From an uncultured Bacilli bacterium (lineage in GTDB: Bacteria > Bacillota_I > Bacilli_A > RF39 > UBA660): a DNA stretch of 64,000 nt. The position numbers were made by a program, and so were the translations under genes. The notes beneath the pieces are model-generated. The model did not search any database, was not told the origin of the DNA, and saw only the letters and a list, made by a program, of their open reading frames with translations. Shown here piece by piece: positions 44,055 through 54,500 of the stretch. The DNA lies in NCBI GenBank assembly GCA_934131005.1, contig CAKOYV010000001.1, forward strand, positions 139,903 to 203,902, in the 5' to 3' direction. How positions within the stretch are numbered: position 1 is the stretch's first letter; each line of letters opens with the position of its first letter.

Positions 44055-44669
44055 ATGGCAAGATATACAGGCCCAAATAACAAACAATCAAGAAGAGTTG
44101 GTTTTTCTGTATTAGAAACTGGTATAGAATTTGCTAAAGGTAAAAGAAGAAGTTATGGTCCAGGACAACATGGTGCAGACCGTAAAAGAAAACCTTCAAA
44201 CTATTCTATCCAATTAAGAGAAAAACAAAAAGCAAGATTTATGTACCAAATCAGTGAAAAACAATTCAAAAAATTAGTAACTGAATCTGGTAAAATGAAA
44301 GGTGTTCACGGTGAAAACTTACTATTCTTACTAGAAAGTAGATTAGATAACATCACTTACCGTGCTGGATTTGCTACTACTAGAAGAGCAGCAAGACAAT
44401 TAGTAAACCACGGACACATAACTGTAAATGGTAAGAAAGTTGATATTCCATCTTACAGAGTTAAAATTGGTGACGTTGTTAGCTTAAAAGAAAGCGACAA
44501 GAACCTAAAAGTAGTTGCTGAAGCTCTAGAAAAAACAACTAAAAGAGTTGACTTCATCTCTTATGATGAATCTAAAAAAGAAGCAACTTACATAAGAAGA
44601 CCTGAAAGAAGCGAATTAAACGCTGACATAAATGAAGCATTGATTGTTGAATACTATAGTAGAGTGTAA
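44055..44669 (+). CDS. rpsD: 30S ribosomal protein S4
   Basis: 204 residues, full length. MARYTGPNNKQSRRVGFSVL, RRSYGPGQHGADRKRKPSNY, EKQKARFMYQISEKQFKKLV and the S4 RNA-binding domain (LLFLLESRLDNITYRAGFAT, then QLVNHGHITVNGKKVDIPSY) are all present. It is a primary rRNA-binding protein of the small subunit and nucleates assembly. It is monocistronic with its own promoter, leader and terminator, as in Bacillus. It is of the zinc-free type (no N-terminal Cys cluster). Confidence 0.98.
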   Translation: MARYTGPNNKQSRRVGFSVLETGIEFAKGKRRSYGPGQHGADRKRKPSNYSIQLREKQKARFMYQISEKQFKKLVTESGKMKGVHGENLLFLLESRLDNITYRAGFATTRRAARQLVNHGHITVNGKKVDIPSYRVKIGDVVSLKESDKNLKVVAEALEKTTKRVDFISYDESKKEATYIRRPERSELNADINEALIVEYYSRV

Positions 44670-44692
44670 TTATTTATACTCTTCTTTTTTTT
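44661..44692 (+). terminator. Terminator of rpsD
   Basis: AGAGTGTA / TATACTCT (one G-T pair) followed by CTTTTTTTT. It overlaps the rpsD stop codon. Confidence 0.8.
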
Positions 44693-44739
44693 GCCAAAAA
44701 AATAACAATTATTAATCATAACTGTTATTTTCACACTTA

Positions 44740-45144
44740 TTATAACTTAAGCCTCTTTATCTTACTCTTAGCAAAATCCATAACTTCATCTTTAATATTA
44801 AACATAAAATTATATTTATTATCATATATATACCCTTTCGTATCTCTTCCCTTATCAATAACTCCCATATCCATAAGAGGATCAATAAATTCATCATTAA
44901 TTTTCCTCAAAGATTTCTTATCATTAAATCTATTATAAAAATCCCTAAAAGTCTTCAAATTAATATCTTGATTCATTGATAAAATATAATTTAATGTTTG
45001 CCTCTGACTCATACTAAAATCATAGTCCTCAAACTCCATCATAGATATAACATATTCTTTCTCCAGCTCATACTTAACATTCTCCATCATATGTTTAAGA
45101 AAAATAGTAATATTACCATACTTCCTAGTATCAACTAATAGCAT
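44740..45144 (-). CDS. Hypothetical protein
   Basis: 134 residues, unrecognised. It is helical, with a winged-helix-like outline: QTLNYILSMNQDINLKTFRD, then a turn and SLRKINDEFIDPLMDMGVIDKGRD, and a strand-turn-strand ending. There is no membrane segment. It overlaps the 3' end of the preceding surface-protein gene by 14 nt with no separate ribosome binding site, so translation is probably coupled, or starts internally at the MM pair near residue 19. A DNA-binding role is only a guess from the predicted fold. Confidence 0.5.
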   Translation of the reverse strand: MLLVDTRKYGNITIFLKHMMENVKYELEKEYVISMMEFEDYDFSMSQRQTLNYILSMNQDINLKTFRDFYNRFNDKKSLRKINDEFIDPLMDMGVIDKGRDTKGYIYDNKYNFMFNIKDEVMDFAKSKIKRLKL

Positions 45145-47014
45145 CTATAGTATAAGGATTACTGCTAGTTCCATCTCCACCCCCAACAGAAATACTAGCC
45201 TTAAGAGAAATAGCTGGACGAACACCTTGAGTTGATGCAATACCCGTACCACTAGAAGAACTAAATTCATAAAACACCCTGCCGTTATTAAACAAAGCAA
45301 ACTCATATGCATTCTGATCACTAAAATCATTTGGCGACATTCCATAATAATTTTTACCAGTATATAAATAAAAATTACTATTAGCAGTATTAACAATTCC
45401 ACCAGCTAGCATCATTTCATCTGCTGTAAGTAATCCAACAGGATAATCCAAAGCCCCATTTCCATTACTAGAACTAACAGTAAATTTATCTATATTTCTA
45501 GCGCAACTCAAACTTGGTTTCTTCAAATTAACAACCCTATTATAAGCAGAGAATAACATTGCATAAGAAGTCCAAGGTTCAAATGTAACTCCGCCATTAG
45601 GATTCCAACCACCATTGCTATAAATACTTCTATCATTACACCAAATGGTATCTTCCAAATATTTACTATAACCTTTCTGCTCTATATTAGTATAATACCA
45701 ATTATCAACTGTTCCCGTTGTATCCTTATTTCCTTTAATAACACTTGAAGTTATGTTATTATCCAACATATCACTTAAAGCATCCTCAACCTTTTTGCCA
45801 TTTTTTAATGTTATATAAAACAATGAGTCTTTTTTAGTAGCATAAATATAATAAACGTTACTACAAGTATTACCTGTAGATAAGCAAGTATAATGATGAT
45901 TATATATTCCTGCATTTTGATTATAAATATTAGTCCAACTATTTGTAATAGTATCATTCAGCGTATACACACCGCCACTATAAGTAACACTATTACCGTA
46001 TACATAATTTTCTGAAATGCCACTCATTGATTTTTTAGTATAAGAATATGGGGTACCATACATATAGCCAACATATGTTAAAGAAGTAGTAATACTATTA
46101 AAAGCCTTTGTCCCTATTTGAGAATCATCACCAGTATTATTACAAGTATTACCGCTAGGTTTACCATTATAAATAAGTTTAACCCCTCCAGATTCTGTTG
46201 TACGTACTATTTTAAAACACATACCTGCAAACAAAACATTATTATCAGTAACAGCACCTCGATAATAGTATATAGGATAAGCATCATTTTGCGTACCACT
46301 CATCACATAAACACCTTTACCATTAGTATCACTAGAAATTGTTGAAAAATCTATTCCACTATCACTTTTAGCATTTTTACTAATAACATTAGTTAAAGTA
46401 TTTGTCTTATCATCAGCTGTTGTAACTGTAACCCTTCCTGCAAAATTACCTTTATCTAAATTTTTCTGATCAGAACCAGTTTCTTGAATATAAACTGCAA
46501 TATAATAAACTTTCGTTTCCCCAGAAGCCATTGTAAGACCATTCATTAAAGTAGAAGTATCCATACCATGAATTTCTGATTCATCAATAACTTCAGTTTG
46601 ACTAGCCAACTCACGCCACTTTAAATTACTAAAAGTACTACTACTATCTTTATTATATAAAGAAATAGTTCCCATTAAATTCTTAACCTTACTCCCCTTA
46701 TTATTAAGAGTTATTTTATATACTTGACAAGATAAATTACCATTTGCATCAACACAAGCACTCTTACCTCCAGTACCATTTATTGCTCTTCCTAAAGAAC
46801 TATCTTTTAAAGGAACCATTCCATGATTATTACCAACTACCAAATCAACAGTCATCTCTAAATTAACGGATATAACATTTCCCTTTATAACAGAAGTATT
46901 ATCATACCTATATGCTAAATAAGAGTAAGTATATCTTACAGCAATAAATAAAATTATCAAAACAAATATAAAAAGATATTTATTAATAAACGCTAACTTA
47001 CTCCTCTTCTTCAT
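45131..47014 (-). CDS. Exported surface protein with TasA-like start and DUF6273-like end
   Basis: 627 residues from the ATG 47012-47014 (GAGGAGAG upstream). A long basic N-terminus and a hydrophobic segment (YLFIFVLIILFIAVRYTYSYLAY) are followed by a beta-rich domain (NVISVNLEMTVDLVVGNNHG, then YKITLNNKGSKVKNLMGTIS) resembling the TasA/camelysin-type proteins that SipW matures. A Ser/Thr/Tyr/Asn-rich middle and a C-terminal domain ending FNNGRVFYEF, then GIASTQGVRPAISL follow. The last motif is typical of DUF6273-like lectin-fold domains. Cys residues occur in several pairs. It is probably surface exposed; ligand unknown. It lies 34 nt downstream of the hybrid kinase gene. Confidence 0.65.
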   Translation of the reverse strand: MKKRSKLAFINKYLFIFVLIILFIAVRYTYSYLAYRYDNTSVIKGNVISVNLEMTVDLVVGNNHGMVPLKDSSLGRAINGTGGKSACVDANGNLSCQVYKITLNNKGSKVKNLMGTISLYNKDSSSTFSNLKWRELASQTEVIDESEIHGMDTSTLMNGLTMASGETKVYYIAVYIQETGSDQKNLDKGNFAGRVTVTTADDKTNTLTNVISKNAKSDSGIDFSTISSDTNGKGVYVMSGTQNDAYPIYYYRGAVTDNNVLFAGMCFKIVRTTESGGVKLIYNGKPSGNTCNNTGDDSQIGTKAFNSITTSLTYVGYMYGTPYSYTKKSMSGISENYVYGNSVTYSGGVYTLNDTITNSWTNIYNQNAGIYNHHYTCLSTGNTCSNVYYIYATKKDSLFYITLKNGKKVEDALSDMLDNNITSSVIKGNKDTTGTVDNWYYTNIEQKGYSKYLEDTIWCNDRSIYSNGGWNPNGGVTFEPWTSYAMLFSAYNRVVNLKKPSLSCARNIDKFTVSSSNGNGALDYPVGLLTADEMMLAGGIVNTANSNFYLYTGKNYYGMSPNDFSDQNAYEFALFNNGRVFYEFSSSSGTGIASTQGVRPAISLKASISVGGGDGTSSNPYTIDAIS

Positions 47015-47048
47015 TATAACTCTCTCCTCAAACAATACTAATTATTAA

Positions 47049-48863
47049 CTATTTTTTATTTTTCAAAAACTTCTTAAGTATTCTATTAAGTTCATATTTA
47101 TCTATTGGTTTAGCTAAATAATCATCAAAACCTGCCTTTAAATATTTTTCTCTCATACCACTAATAGCATTCGCTGTAAGTACAACTACAGGAATTTTAT
47201 ATCCCTCTATTCTCTCAATCTTATGTAAAATATCCAAAGTCTCCGTTCCACTCATCCTAGGCATCATATCATCCATTAATATTAAATCAAATGAATTATC
47301 TTTATCCAAAATATCTAAACATTCTTGTCCACTATAAGCTTCTGTAACATTAACATTATACCCCTTCATTAGCCTAGTAGCAACCTTCATATTAAGTTTA
47401 TTATCATCAACTATCAAAATCTTACAACCATTAGTATCAAATTCCCTAACATCATGTCTCTTAATCTCTGTAACTTTATCACTATTAAGCGATATTTTTT
47501 GATTTATCGTAATAGTAAAGACAGATCCCTTACCATAAGTACTACTAACATCTAACTTTCCTTCCATTAAATCAAGTAATTGTCTTGAAACAACAAGTCC
47601 TAAACTACAACCATCTCTATCACTAATACCCGTATAATCCATTCTCTCAAAAATCATCTTCAAATCATCAGGCTTAATTCCAACTCCTGTATCACTTACA
47701 ACCATACGAAGTCTACACATAGAAGGTGTTTTAACACAATCAACATTTAATTTTATACTTCCTCTCTTTGTTGCCTTAATCGCATTCGTAATAATATTAA
47801 GTAATACCTGCTCAATTCTAACATAATCTCCATATAATACATCTGGTATATCCTTATCAATAACTGCCTTAAACTTAACATCTTTATCCTTAATTCTTGA
47901 ATTAGCAATATTTACAACATTATCAAACATATCATAAACATTATAATTCTCCTTAACTATCTCCAACTTACCAGATTCTATAATAGATATATCAATTATT
48001 CCATTTATAATATCAATTAAATTCTTAGAAGCAATCCTAATATCCTCAGCATCTTCCTTAATACTATCAATATCATCACTATCCATAATAATTTGACTAA
48101 AACCATCAATTGTATTTAAAGGAATTCTAATTTCATGAGACATATTAGTCAAAAAAGAACTTCTTTCCATATTATTTCTAACAGCATGATCTCTTTCAAT
48201 TTGTAACCTCGAAACCTCTCTACTCCAAGAATTTTCTAAAACTAAATACATTGCTAAATTAATTATAACAAAACCTGTATTAAGAACCGTTCCAACATCA
48301 AAGAATAATTGAAATGCTACTACTAAGAAGTTAATTAACCAAATAAATAATAATTTTGATTGCCTTTTACTATTAAAATCACGCCTATATTTAATTAAAA
48401 TCATTCCCTCTACAATCATATAAAAACAAACAAGAAAATGTACTAAATCAACACTAGGTCCACTTAAAGTATAATTATCATAATCAACTGGTAACACTAA
48501 AATTAAAGAACAGGCTAAAATATTAAATAAAATAATTAATATTTTTAATAAAGAACTCTTTTTATCAAATAAACTCTGTTTTGAAAAATATTTATCTCTA
48601 AGACCACTAGCAGCAAAATAACAAACCATTAAACTTCCAACAATTGCCATAATTATCAAGTAAAGCTTAGATGAAATTATAACTCCACGTGAAATCATCA
48701 TCATGATATAAACTAAAACATATACAAACTCTAACACATAAGTACCAAGCATTATCATACGATAAATACTACTCTCTAAATAATTTTTCTTATCAAAAGC
48801 ATAATAAATAATTATTATCAAAAAACTTATAAGTAATCCTAAAGCCTGAAAACTAAAAACCAT
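47049..48863 (-). CDS. Hybrid histidine kinase with C-terminal receiver
   Basis: 604 residues. About seven membrane helices fill residues 1-215 (YYAFDKKNYLES lies in the first loop). A HisKA domain with phospho-acceptor His in NMSHEIRIPLNTI (about residue 240), HATPase_c with VLLNIITNAIKATKRGSIK, GVGIKP and GCSLGLVVSRQL, and a receiver domain starting CKILIVDDNKLNMKVA follow. The phospho-acceptor is Asp524 or 525 in LILMDDMMPRMSG, and Lys lies in YLAKPIDK. No DNA-binding output is attached, so it must pass phosphate through an Hpt protein or act by binding. Hybrid kinases are uncommon in low-GC Gram-positives with small genomes. GAGAGAGGTTGAT precedes the ATG. Confidence 0.92.
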   Translation of the reverse strand: MVFSFQALGLLISFLIIIIYYAFDKKNYLESSIYRMIMLGTYVLEFVYVLVYIMMMISRGVIISSKLYLIIMAIVGSLMVCYFAASGLRDKYFSKQSLFDKKSSLLKILIILFNILACSLILVLPVDYDNYTLSGPSVDLVHFLVCFYMIVEGMILIKYRRDFNSKRQSKLLFIWLINFLVVAFQLFFDVGTVLNTGFVIINLAMYLVLENSWSREVSRLQIERDHAVRNNMERSSFLTNMSHEIRIPLNTIDGFSQIIMDSDDIDSIKEDAEDIRIASKNLIDIINGIIDISIIESGKLEIVKENYNVYDMFDNVVNIANSRIKDKDVKFKAVIDKDIPDVLYGDYVRIEQVLLNIITNAIKATKRGSIKLNVDCVKTPSMCRLRMVVSDTGVGIKPDDLKMIFERMDYTGISDRDGCSLGLVVSRQLLDLMEGKLDVSSTYGKGSVFTITINQKISLNSDKVTEIKRHDVREFDTNGCKILIVDDNKLNMKVATRLMKGYNVNVTEAYSGQECLDILDKDNSFDLILMDDMMPRMSGTETLDILHKIERIEGYKIPVVVLTANAISGMREKYLKAGFDDYLAKPIDKYELNRILKKFLKNKK

Positions 48864-48919
48864 ATAATCAACCTCTCTCTACTTTAACCAATTATACCAA
48901 AAAAAAAGAAAAAAGTATA

Positions 48920-49663
48920 TCATTTGAAATAATATTCTAAATATTTTTTCTCATCAATATACCCACATTCTCTCTTTAAAATATGTCTTTTATTTTTATA
49001 CATATCATAAATACTATTAATAACCTTTACATCATTATATTTAATATCATAAATATACCTCTCCAGTAAAAATCTATTATATATATACTTAATTTCCCTA
49101 AAGAATCTATAATTATATACTCCCAAAACAGATATTATCATAAAATAAGAATAATTATGATTATAAGTATTAAATAAAATAAAACTACCACCACTAATAA
49201 CTGATAATACTAAAGATAACTTATTAGATAAATTATACTTAAAAACTTTACTAAATAACAAATTAATAATCCTAAACCCATCTAAAGGATATATAGGTAA
49301 TAAATTAAAAATAATCATATAGTAATTATATTCTCTATAAATATCCATAACATATGCCCTAATAATACCCTTATTATATAATATAAGCAAAAGAATATAA
49401 AATATATATTGATATATAACTCCACTAATAGAAACCAAAAGCTCACTATTAATATCCCTATTAATAAATCCTTTAATTCTAGTTATTCCACCAAAAGGAT
49501 AAATAACAATCTTAAAAGCATCAAATCCCATCAACTTAGCTGTTACATAATGCCCTAATTCATGAGCTAAAATCAAACTAGTAATAGCTATTAAATTAAC
49601 ATAATAACCACATAAAACATACCCTAGAGCCATAATAATATAGGTATAATGAAAACTAATCAT
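48920..49663 (-). CDS. SpoIVFB-like M50 site-2 metalloprotease
   Basis: 247 residues with about six membrane helices. The zinc motif HELGHYVTAKLMG is near residues 34-46, and the third ligand is in NLLPIYPLDGFRI, the NPDG-type motif of site-2 proteases. IYPFGGITRIKGF matches SpoIVFB-type proteins. The C-terminal about 60 residues are charged and cytosolic but lack an obvious CBS domain. In Bacillus SpoIVFB cleaves pro-sigma-K under control of SpoIVFA. Its ATG overlaps the TAA of the upstream activase gene by one base. The substrate here is unknown. A degenerate M23 protein at 26173-26718 could be a SpoIVFA-type partner. Confidence 0.82.
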   Translation of the reverse strand: MISFHYTYIIMALGYVLCGYYVNLIAITSLILAHELGHYVTAKLMGFDAFKIVIYPFGGITRIKGFINRDINSELLVSISGVIYQYIFYILLLILYNKGIIRAYVMDIYREYNYYMIIFNLLPIYPLDGFRIINLLFSKVFKYNLSNKLSLVLSVISGGSFILFNTYNHNYSYFMIISVLGVYNYRFFREIKYIYNRFLLERYIYDIKYNDVKVINSIYDMYKNKRHILKRECGYIDEKKYLEYYFK

Positions 49664-50619
49664 TAACTAGAAATCTTAACACCACCAACATCACACCTAT
49701 TCCCCCAAGCATCTATAATTTTATTATTACGACAAACCTTAATTATTTCACAATTATTACTACATCCACAACAATTACTACCCTTAACCTCAAACTTAAT
49801 ATCAGATATATTAAAATCAAACGGTCTCTCTATCTTAGACTTATGTGCCAAAATAGCAACACCCAAAGCTCCCATTAAATGAGAATTCTTATCAACAATA
49901 ATATCTTCTCCCGTAAGATCAGAAAAAGCCTTAACAACTCCTATATTCTTACTAACCCCCCCCTGAAAAACAATAGGTGCCTCTATCCTCTTCCCCTTAC
50001 CTACATTATTTAAATAATTAGTAGCAACACTATTACAAAGACCCGCAATAATATCTTCTTTCCTATGACCAATTTGTGCCTTATGCACCAAATCAGACTC
50101 AGCAAAAACCGTACATCTAGCCGCGATCGAAGTAGGATTCTTACTTGTTAAAGCAATTTTACCAAAATCCTTAACATCAACTCCCAATCTTCTAGCTTGT
50201 GATGACAAAAAAGAACCCGTACCTGCCGCACACAAAGTATTCATCGCATAATCAACAACAATACCATCTCTTAAAATTATAATCTTCGAATCCTGCCCAC
50301 CAATCTCAAAAATAGTCTTAACATCAGGAATAATTGAAGTTGTCCCAATCGCATGTGCTGTTATCTCATTCTTAACAACAACAGCATCCAATATAGCCCC
50401 AATAAGCTTCCTAGCAGACCCAGTTGTTCCAACTCCAACTACTTTATACAAAGAAGAATCAAAATTATCCTCCAAACTCTTAATAAGCTTCCGAACTGCC
50501 ATAATAGGATTACCCTCCGTTGCCAAATAATCACTAGCAAGTATCTTATTATTACAATCAATAATTACACCCTTCGTCGATATAGAACCAATATCAACAC
50601 CTAAATAAGCTTTCTTCAT
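49663..50619 (-). CDS. Acyl-CoA dehydratase activase (BadF/HgdC family)
   Basis: 318 residues with an actin-like ATPase fold: LGVDIGSISTKGVIID (phosphate 1), GVGTTGSARKL, FEIGGQDSKII, NTLCAAGTGSFL and AARCTVFAESD. The Cys residues in the last two motifs bind the [4Fe-4S] cluster shared by the dimer. GGVSKNIGVV and GALGVA complete the fold. A C-terminal extension has a Cys cluster (CCGCSNNC, then VC) not found in minimal HgdC. It reductively activates 2-hydroxyacyl-CoA dehydratases, but no dehydratase subunits are encoded nearby. It may serve a homologue elsewhere or a different radical enzyme. It is translationally coupled to the M50 protease gene. Confidence 0.88.
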   Translation of the reverse strand: MKKAYLGVDIGSISTKGVIIDCNNKILASDYLATEGNPIMAVRKLIKSLEDNFDSSLYKVVGVGTTGSARKLIGAILDAVVVKNEITAHAIGTTSIIPDVKTIFEIGGQDSKIIILRDGIVVDYAMNTLCAAGTGSFLSSQARRLGVDVKDFGKIALTSKNPTSIAARCTVFAESDLVHKAQIGHRKEDIIAGLCNSVATNYLNNVGKGKRIEAPIVFQGGVSKNIGVVKAFSDLTGEDIIVDKNSHLMGALGVAILAHKSKIERPFDFNISDIKFEVKGSNCCGCSNNCEIIKVCRNNKIIDAWGNRCDVGGVKISS

Positions 50620-50704
50620 CTATAACACCCTTTCATATAAAAATATGTGTAATAAACAAAATATATAATCAAATAGCCCTAATTAATAATCACCAATATC
50701 CAAC

Positions 50705-50732
50705 AAAAAAAAGCAATCACTAAAGATCACTT
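50705..50732 (-). terminator. Terminator after the thioredoxin-like gene
   Basis: AAGTGAT / ATTGCTT (with G-U pairs) and an 8-base T-run on the minus strand, 9 nt past the stop at 50741. Confidence 0.6.
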
Positions 50733-50740
50733 TCTTAATT

Positions 50741-51526
50741 CTAACAAATATTATTCTTTACCAAAAATTTATTCACTTCATCATCACTCACTTTATCAAG
50801 ATAATCAACAATCTTTTTATTATTAACAATCACTAAAGAAGGTCCTCTTAAATTAGGGATTTTTTTCATCAAAGCCATATATTGATCATAATAATTCATT
50901 TTACCCACATATATAATATAATAATTAAATTTATTCTTAACAGCACTCTCAAATAATATCCTATTAAGTTTAATATCTCCATTACTAACTAATATTAATT
51001 TATTATCATCACTTCCCATAATACGCTTAAATTCATCATTATCTCTAACCTCTTTTTCAATATTAGCATATTCTTCACTAATAAAACCATCGCGTAATAA
51101 AAAGTTTTTTAAAATATCTCCCCCTGACATCTCATTAGCAACAGCACTAACATTACCATCTTTAAATAATATAACAGCAGGCATAGTTAAATAATTCTCT
51201 TGAAATTGAAATTTCTTATTTAATTTCTCTAAATTGCCTGATTTATTCTTACTATTATTATAATAAATAAAATCCAAATTATATTCATCATGATAAAACT
51301 TAATAAGTTTATTCATAAACTTACAATTATTACACTTATCATCATCATCATCTGTTATATACACCAAAAAGCTCTCTTTATTAGCAACCTTCTCCATAAT
51401 AATATCATAAGTATTATCAAAAGTTTCCTTTTTATTATTCCTACTACTTACTACCATTCCTAAAATCAATAACAAACAGACACCAACAAAACATATAATA
51501 ATTATTTTTTTATATTTTTTATTCAC
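50741..51526 (-). CDS. Membrane-anchored thioredoxin-like protein
   Basis: About 261 residues from a GTG at 51524-51526 (GGTGAT 4 nt upstream); an ATG at 51538 in the same frame is the alternative. One N-terminal membrane helix (IIIICFVGVCLLLILGMVV) is followed by a thioredoxin-like domain with CNNC after a run of Asp (DDDDDKCNNCKFMNKLIKF) and YLTMPAVILFKDG (the cis-Pro loop). A second thioredoxin-like half without CxxC (FNYYIIYVGKMNYYDQYMAL, then PSLVIVNN) ends in Cys. It is probably an extracytoplasmic thiol-disulfide protein. It follows the giant Cys-containing surface protein gene by about 16 nt, so it may fold or reduce that protein or its neighbours. Confidence 0.72.
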   Translation of the reverse strand: MNKKYKKIIIICFVGVCLLLILGMVVSSRNNKKETFDNTYDIIMEKVANKESFLVYITDDDDDKCNNCKFMNKLIKFYHDEYNLDFIYYNNSKNKSGNLEKLNKKFQFQENYLTMPAVILFKDGNVSAVANEMSGGDILKNFLLRDGFISEEYANIEKEVRDNDEFKRIMGSDDNKLILVSNGDIKLNRILFESAVKNKFNYYIIYVGKMNYYDQYMALMKKIPNLRGPSLVIVNNKKIVDYLDKVSDDEVNKFLVKNNIC

Positions 51527-51542
51527 TATTATCACCATCTTA

Positions 51543-54500
51543 TTAATTAACTATCTTAACTTTTATATGTGGTCTATAAGAAATATTATAACTTACATCT
51601 GTTAATTGATATTTAGTAAACGACTTACAATTACTAGCATTAAAATAATCATATGTTCTTGTTGTACCACTCGTTGTAGCAGTTGTATTACCTGCAAATA
51701 CAAAGTCACGATACCCACTCATATGAGGACGTGTGCTAGCACTATAACTATAACTTCTAGAAGGATAACTATAATTTTTATCTGTGCCTGTTTTAGCATT
51801 AGTATAATGATACTGTGTTTTACTAACTCCACTAAAATTTATATCATATATATAATTTGAATTTGTTTCACATACTCTCATAATAATCCGATTAGCATTT
51901 CTTGAATAAGTTGATCCTCCACCTGAACTCCAATTACCAGTTTCTAAATCCAAATAAATCTTAGAACCTGAAGATACCTTACTCTTATTTTGAGGTACCC
52001 AATGTGACCAATCTTCACTATACTTTGCTCCAGAATTATATGTCCAAGAATTATAACCTGCCTTAGTATAAGTAACCTGCGTAGAACTATTGCTTACACT
52101 AGTAATAAAATATGAATTACTTCCATAATTTGAAGGTGAATTAAAATTATCATCTACTCCTGAAATAAAACTACCATCGGTTGTATTTGACATACCAGAA
52201 GCTATATGCTTACTAGTTAAACTATACCTACTTATAGAGTTATAATTAAAGACACTTTCACTACTAATCCAATATATACCACTTGACATCCCTTCTGCTA
52301 TTCCACTATCAGTATCAATTGTTGTTATCAACCCTGAACTATAATCTTGAGCTAAAGTCGTTCTACCATTGGAATAACTAGAAATATAACTATAAACACT
52401 TCCACCGCCGGTACCAGTTGCATTATTATAAGCAACACCATTACCTACTGTTTCATTTAAAGCCAAATTACAAGTACTTCCGTCATTAGAAAGAGTAAAC
52501 CAATTATGTCCCATATAAGTAGTAGTACTACCAGCAGAGGAACAATTTAATGTTTTTTGCCACCTAGCATACAAGACAAGTTTGCTATCATTAATACCAT
52601 ATTGACCATCAACATATTTCCAAGTACCACTCCAACCAGTCCAACCATAGCCATCATCACTACCATCACTATTAGTAGTCCATCCTAAAAATTCATATCC
52701 CAATTTTTGAAATGAATTACTAGCAACAGTAAAACTACTACCTGTCTTGACCGTTTGACTTGAAACAGTTCCAGTTCCACCATTAGCATTATAACTAACA
52801 GTATATTCAGTTGGAACCCAATGAGCATACAAATTATGATCTTCCATATTAGTTACTTTATCGGTAGCTAACACCTTCACACCATCATTTATCTTTGTAT
52901 ACCATCCCCCAAAACTATAGCCACTTCTACCCGTTGTAGGTGTAGATAATGTACCATAAGCTTGATTATATTTAAAAGTCTTAGTAGTTGATTCAGTAGA
53001 TATATTAATATTTGAAAAAGTATGAGTTTTACCAGATTGATTAACATCTAATCTCAACCAATAAACACCAGTAACAGTAGGTGTAAATTTATAACTTTTA
53101 TTAGAACTCATCCAATAATAAGTATTAAACTCACCATTCAACATCAAAAATGCCTCAACATTATCTGAACCATTATTAGATTCTCCCCAAACTCCATCAG
53201 AATCACAATTAAATTCATATGTCGTACCAGCTTTAAGATAAACTCTTCCATTAGTAAATCCATAACCATCATCTTGATTAGCAGTTACTGTAACGGTCCC
53301 ATTACTAACACTATATTTCATGAAAGCTGAACTAACATCAGTCACATCATCTAAGTCATACAATAAGTTATCATAAAATGTTACATTTACATTATAAGCA
53401 GAAATATCAATCTTAACCTTTGCAGTATACGTTCCACTTGAAGTTAGTTTTAAAGAATCCCCTGCATTACCTACCATAGAATCATTAATATCATACCAAC
53501 CACTAGCTACATAACCACTAGCAGGTGTTATTGTTGGTAATGTAATAGAACAACTAGTTGTACTATAATTAGTACCATTAGTAGTAGAGTTATTACTACA
53601 AGACAAACTAGAAGAGCCAATACTACTAACATTATTATTTTCCTTCGTAAATGAAGCTGTATAAGTACCATTATAAAAAGCATAATACTTAGTTTGACTT
53701 GTATTAACTATCGAAGTACTAATAGTACTGCTAACAGAAGTAGATATTCCTTTATAAGTACTATTATTAGGACCTTTACTAGAAGTAACTGCACTAGGAA
53801 TACTAATAGTTTTCTGTCCAATTACACTGCCAGAATAATTAGCAGTCTGCGTACCACTAGCACTCACTGTTGCTTGAGCACTACCATTATAATAATAGAA
53901 AGTAGCTGCTACTGATCTCGTATATAAACTATATAAACTAGTAGCCGTACTAGTTGCTGCCGCCGCTACACTACTATAACTCTTATTAGCAGTATTATTA
54001 CTAGTTGCATATCCCGCAAAAGTCCAAGTAACAGAATTATTAGTCCAATTCCCATTACTAAGATTAGAAGTACCTGTACTACTAGTGCTAAGAACCGTAT
54101 TCATCACACTACTACTAGTAAAGAAAGCATTTCGATAAACCGTCCTGCTAGTACCACTAGAATATTCCGTTATAGCTTTTCTATAAGCAACATAGTAATT
54201 AGTAGAATTCGTTAAAGTGACAGTAGATGTAACCCTTGTTGCCATAGAATTAACAGCCCCATATCCTACATATACAGAACCATATTGAGAAGTAGTATCT
54301 TTAAAAGTAGACAAAGGAACAGTCGCACTACAACTAGTATTATTATTATACAAATCACAACTAGAACTAACATTCTTAATACCACTATTATAATAATAGA
54401 AAGTAGCTGCTACGTTCTTTTTATATATAGCATATAAAGTTATATTACTAGTTCCCATCTTAAGAGAATCTAATTTACTAGTAGCACTTTTATTAGTATT

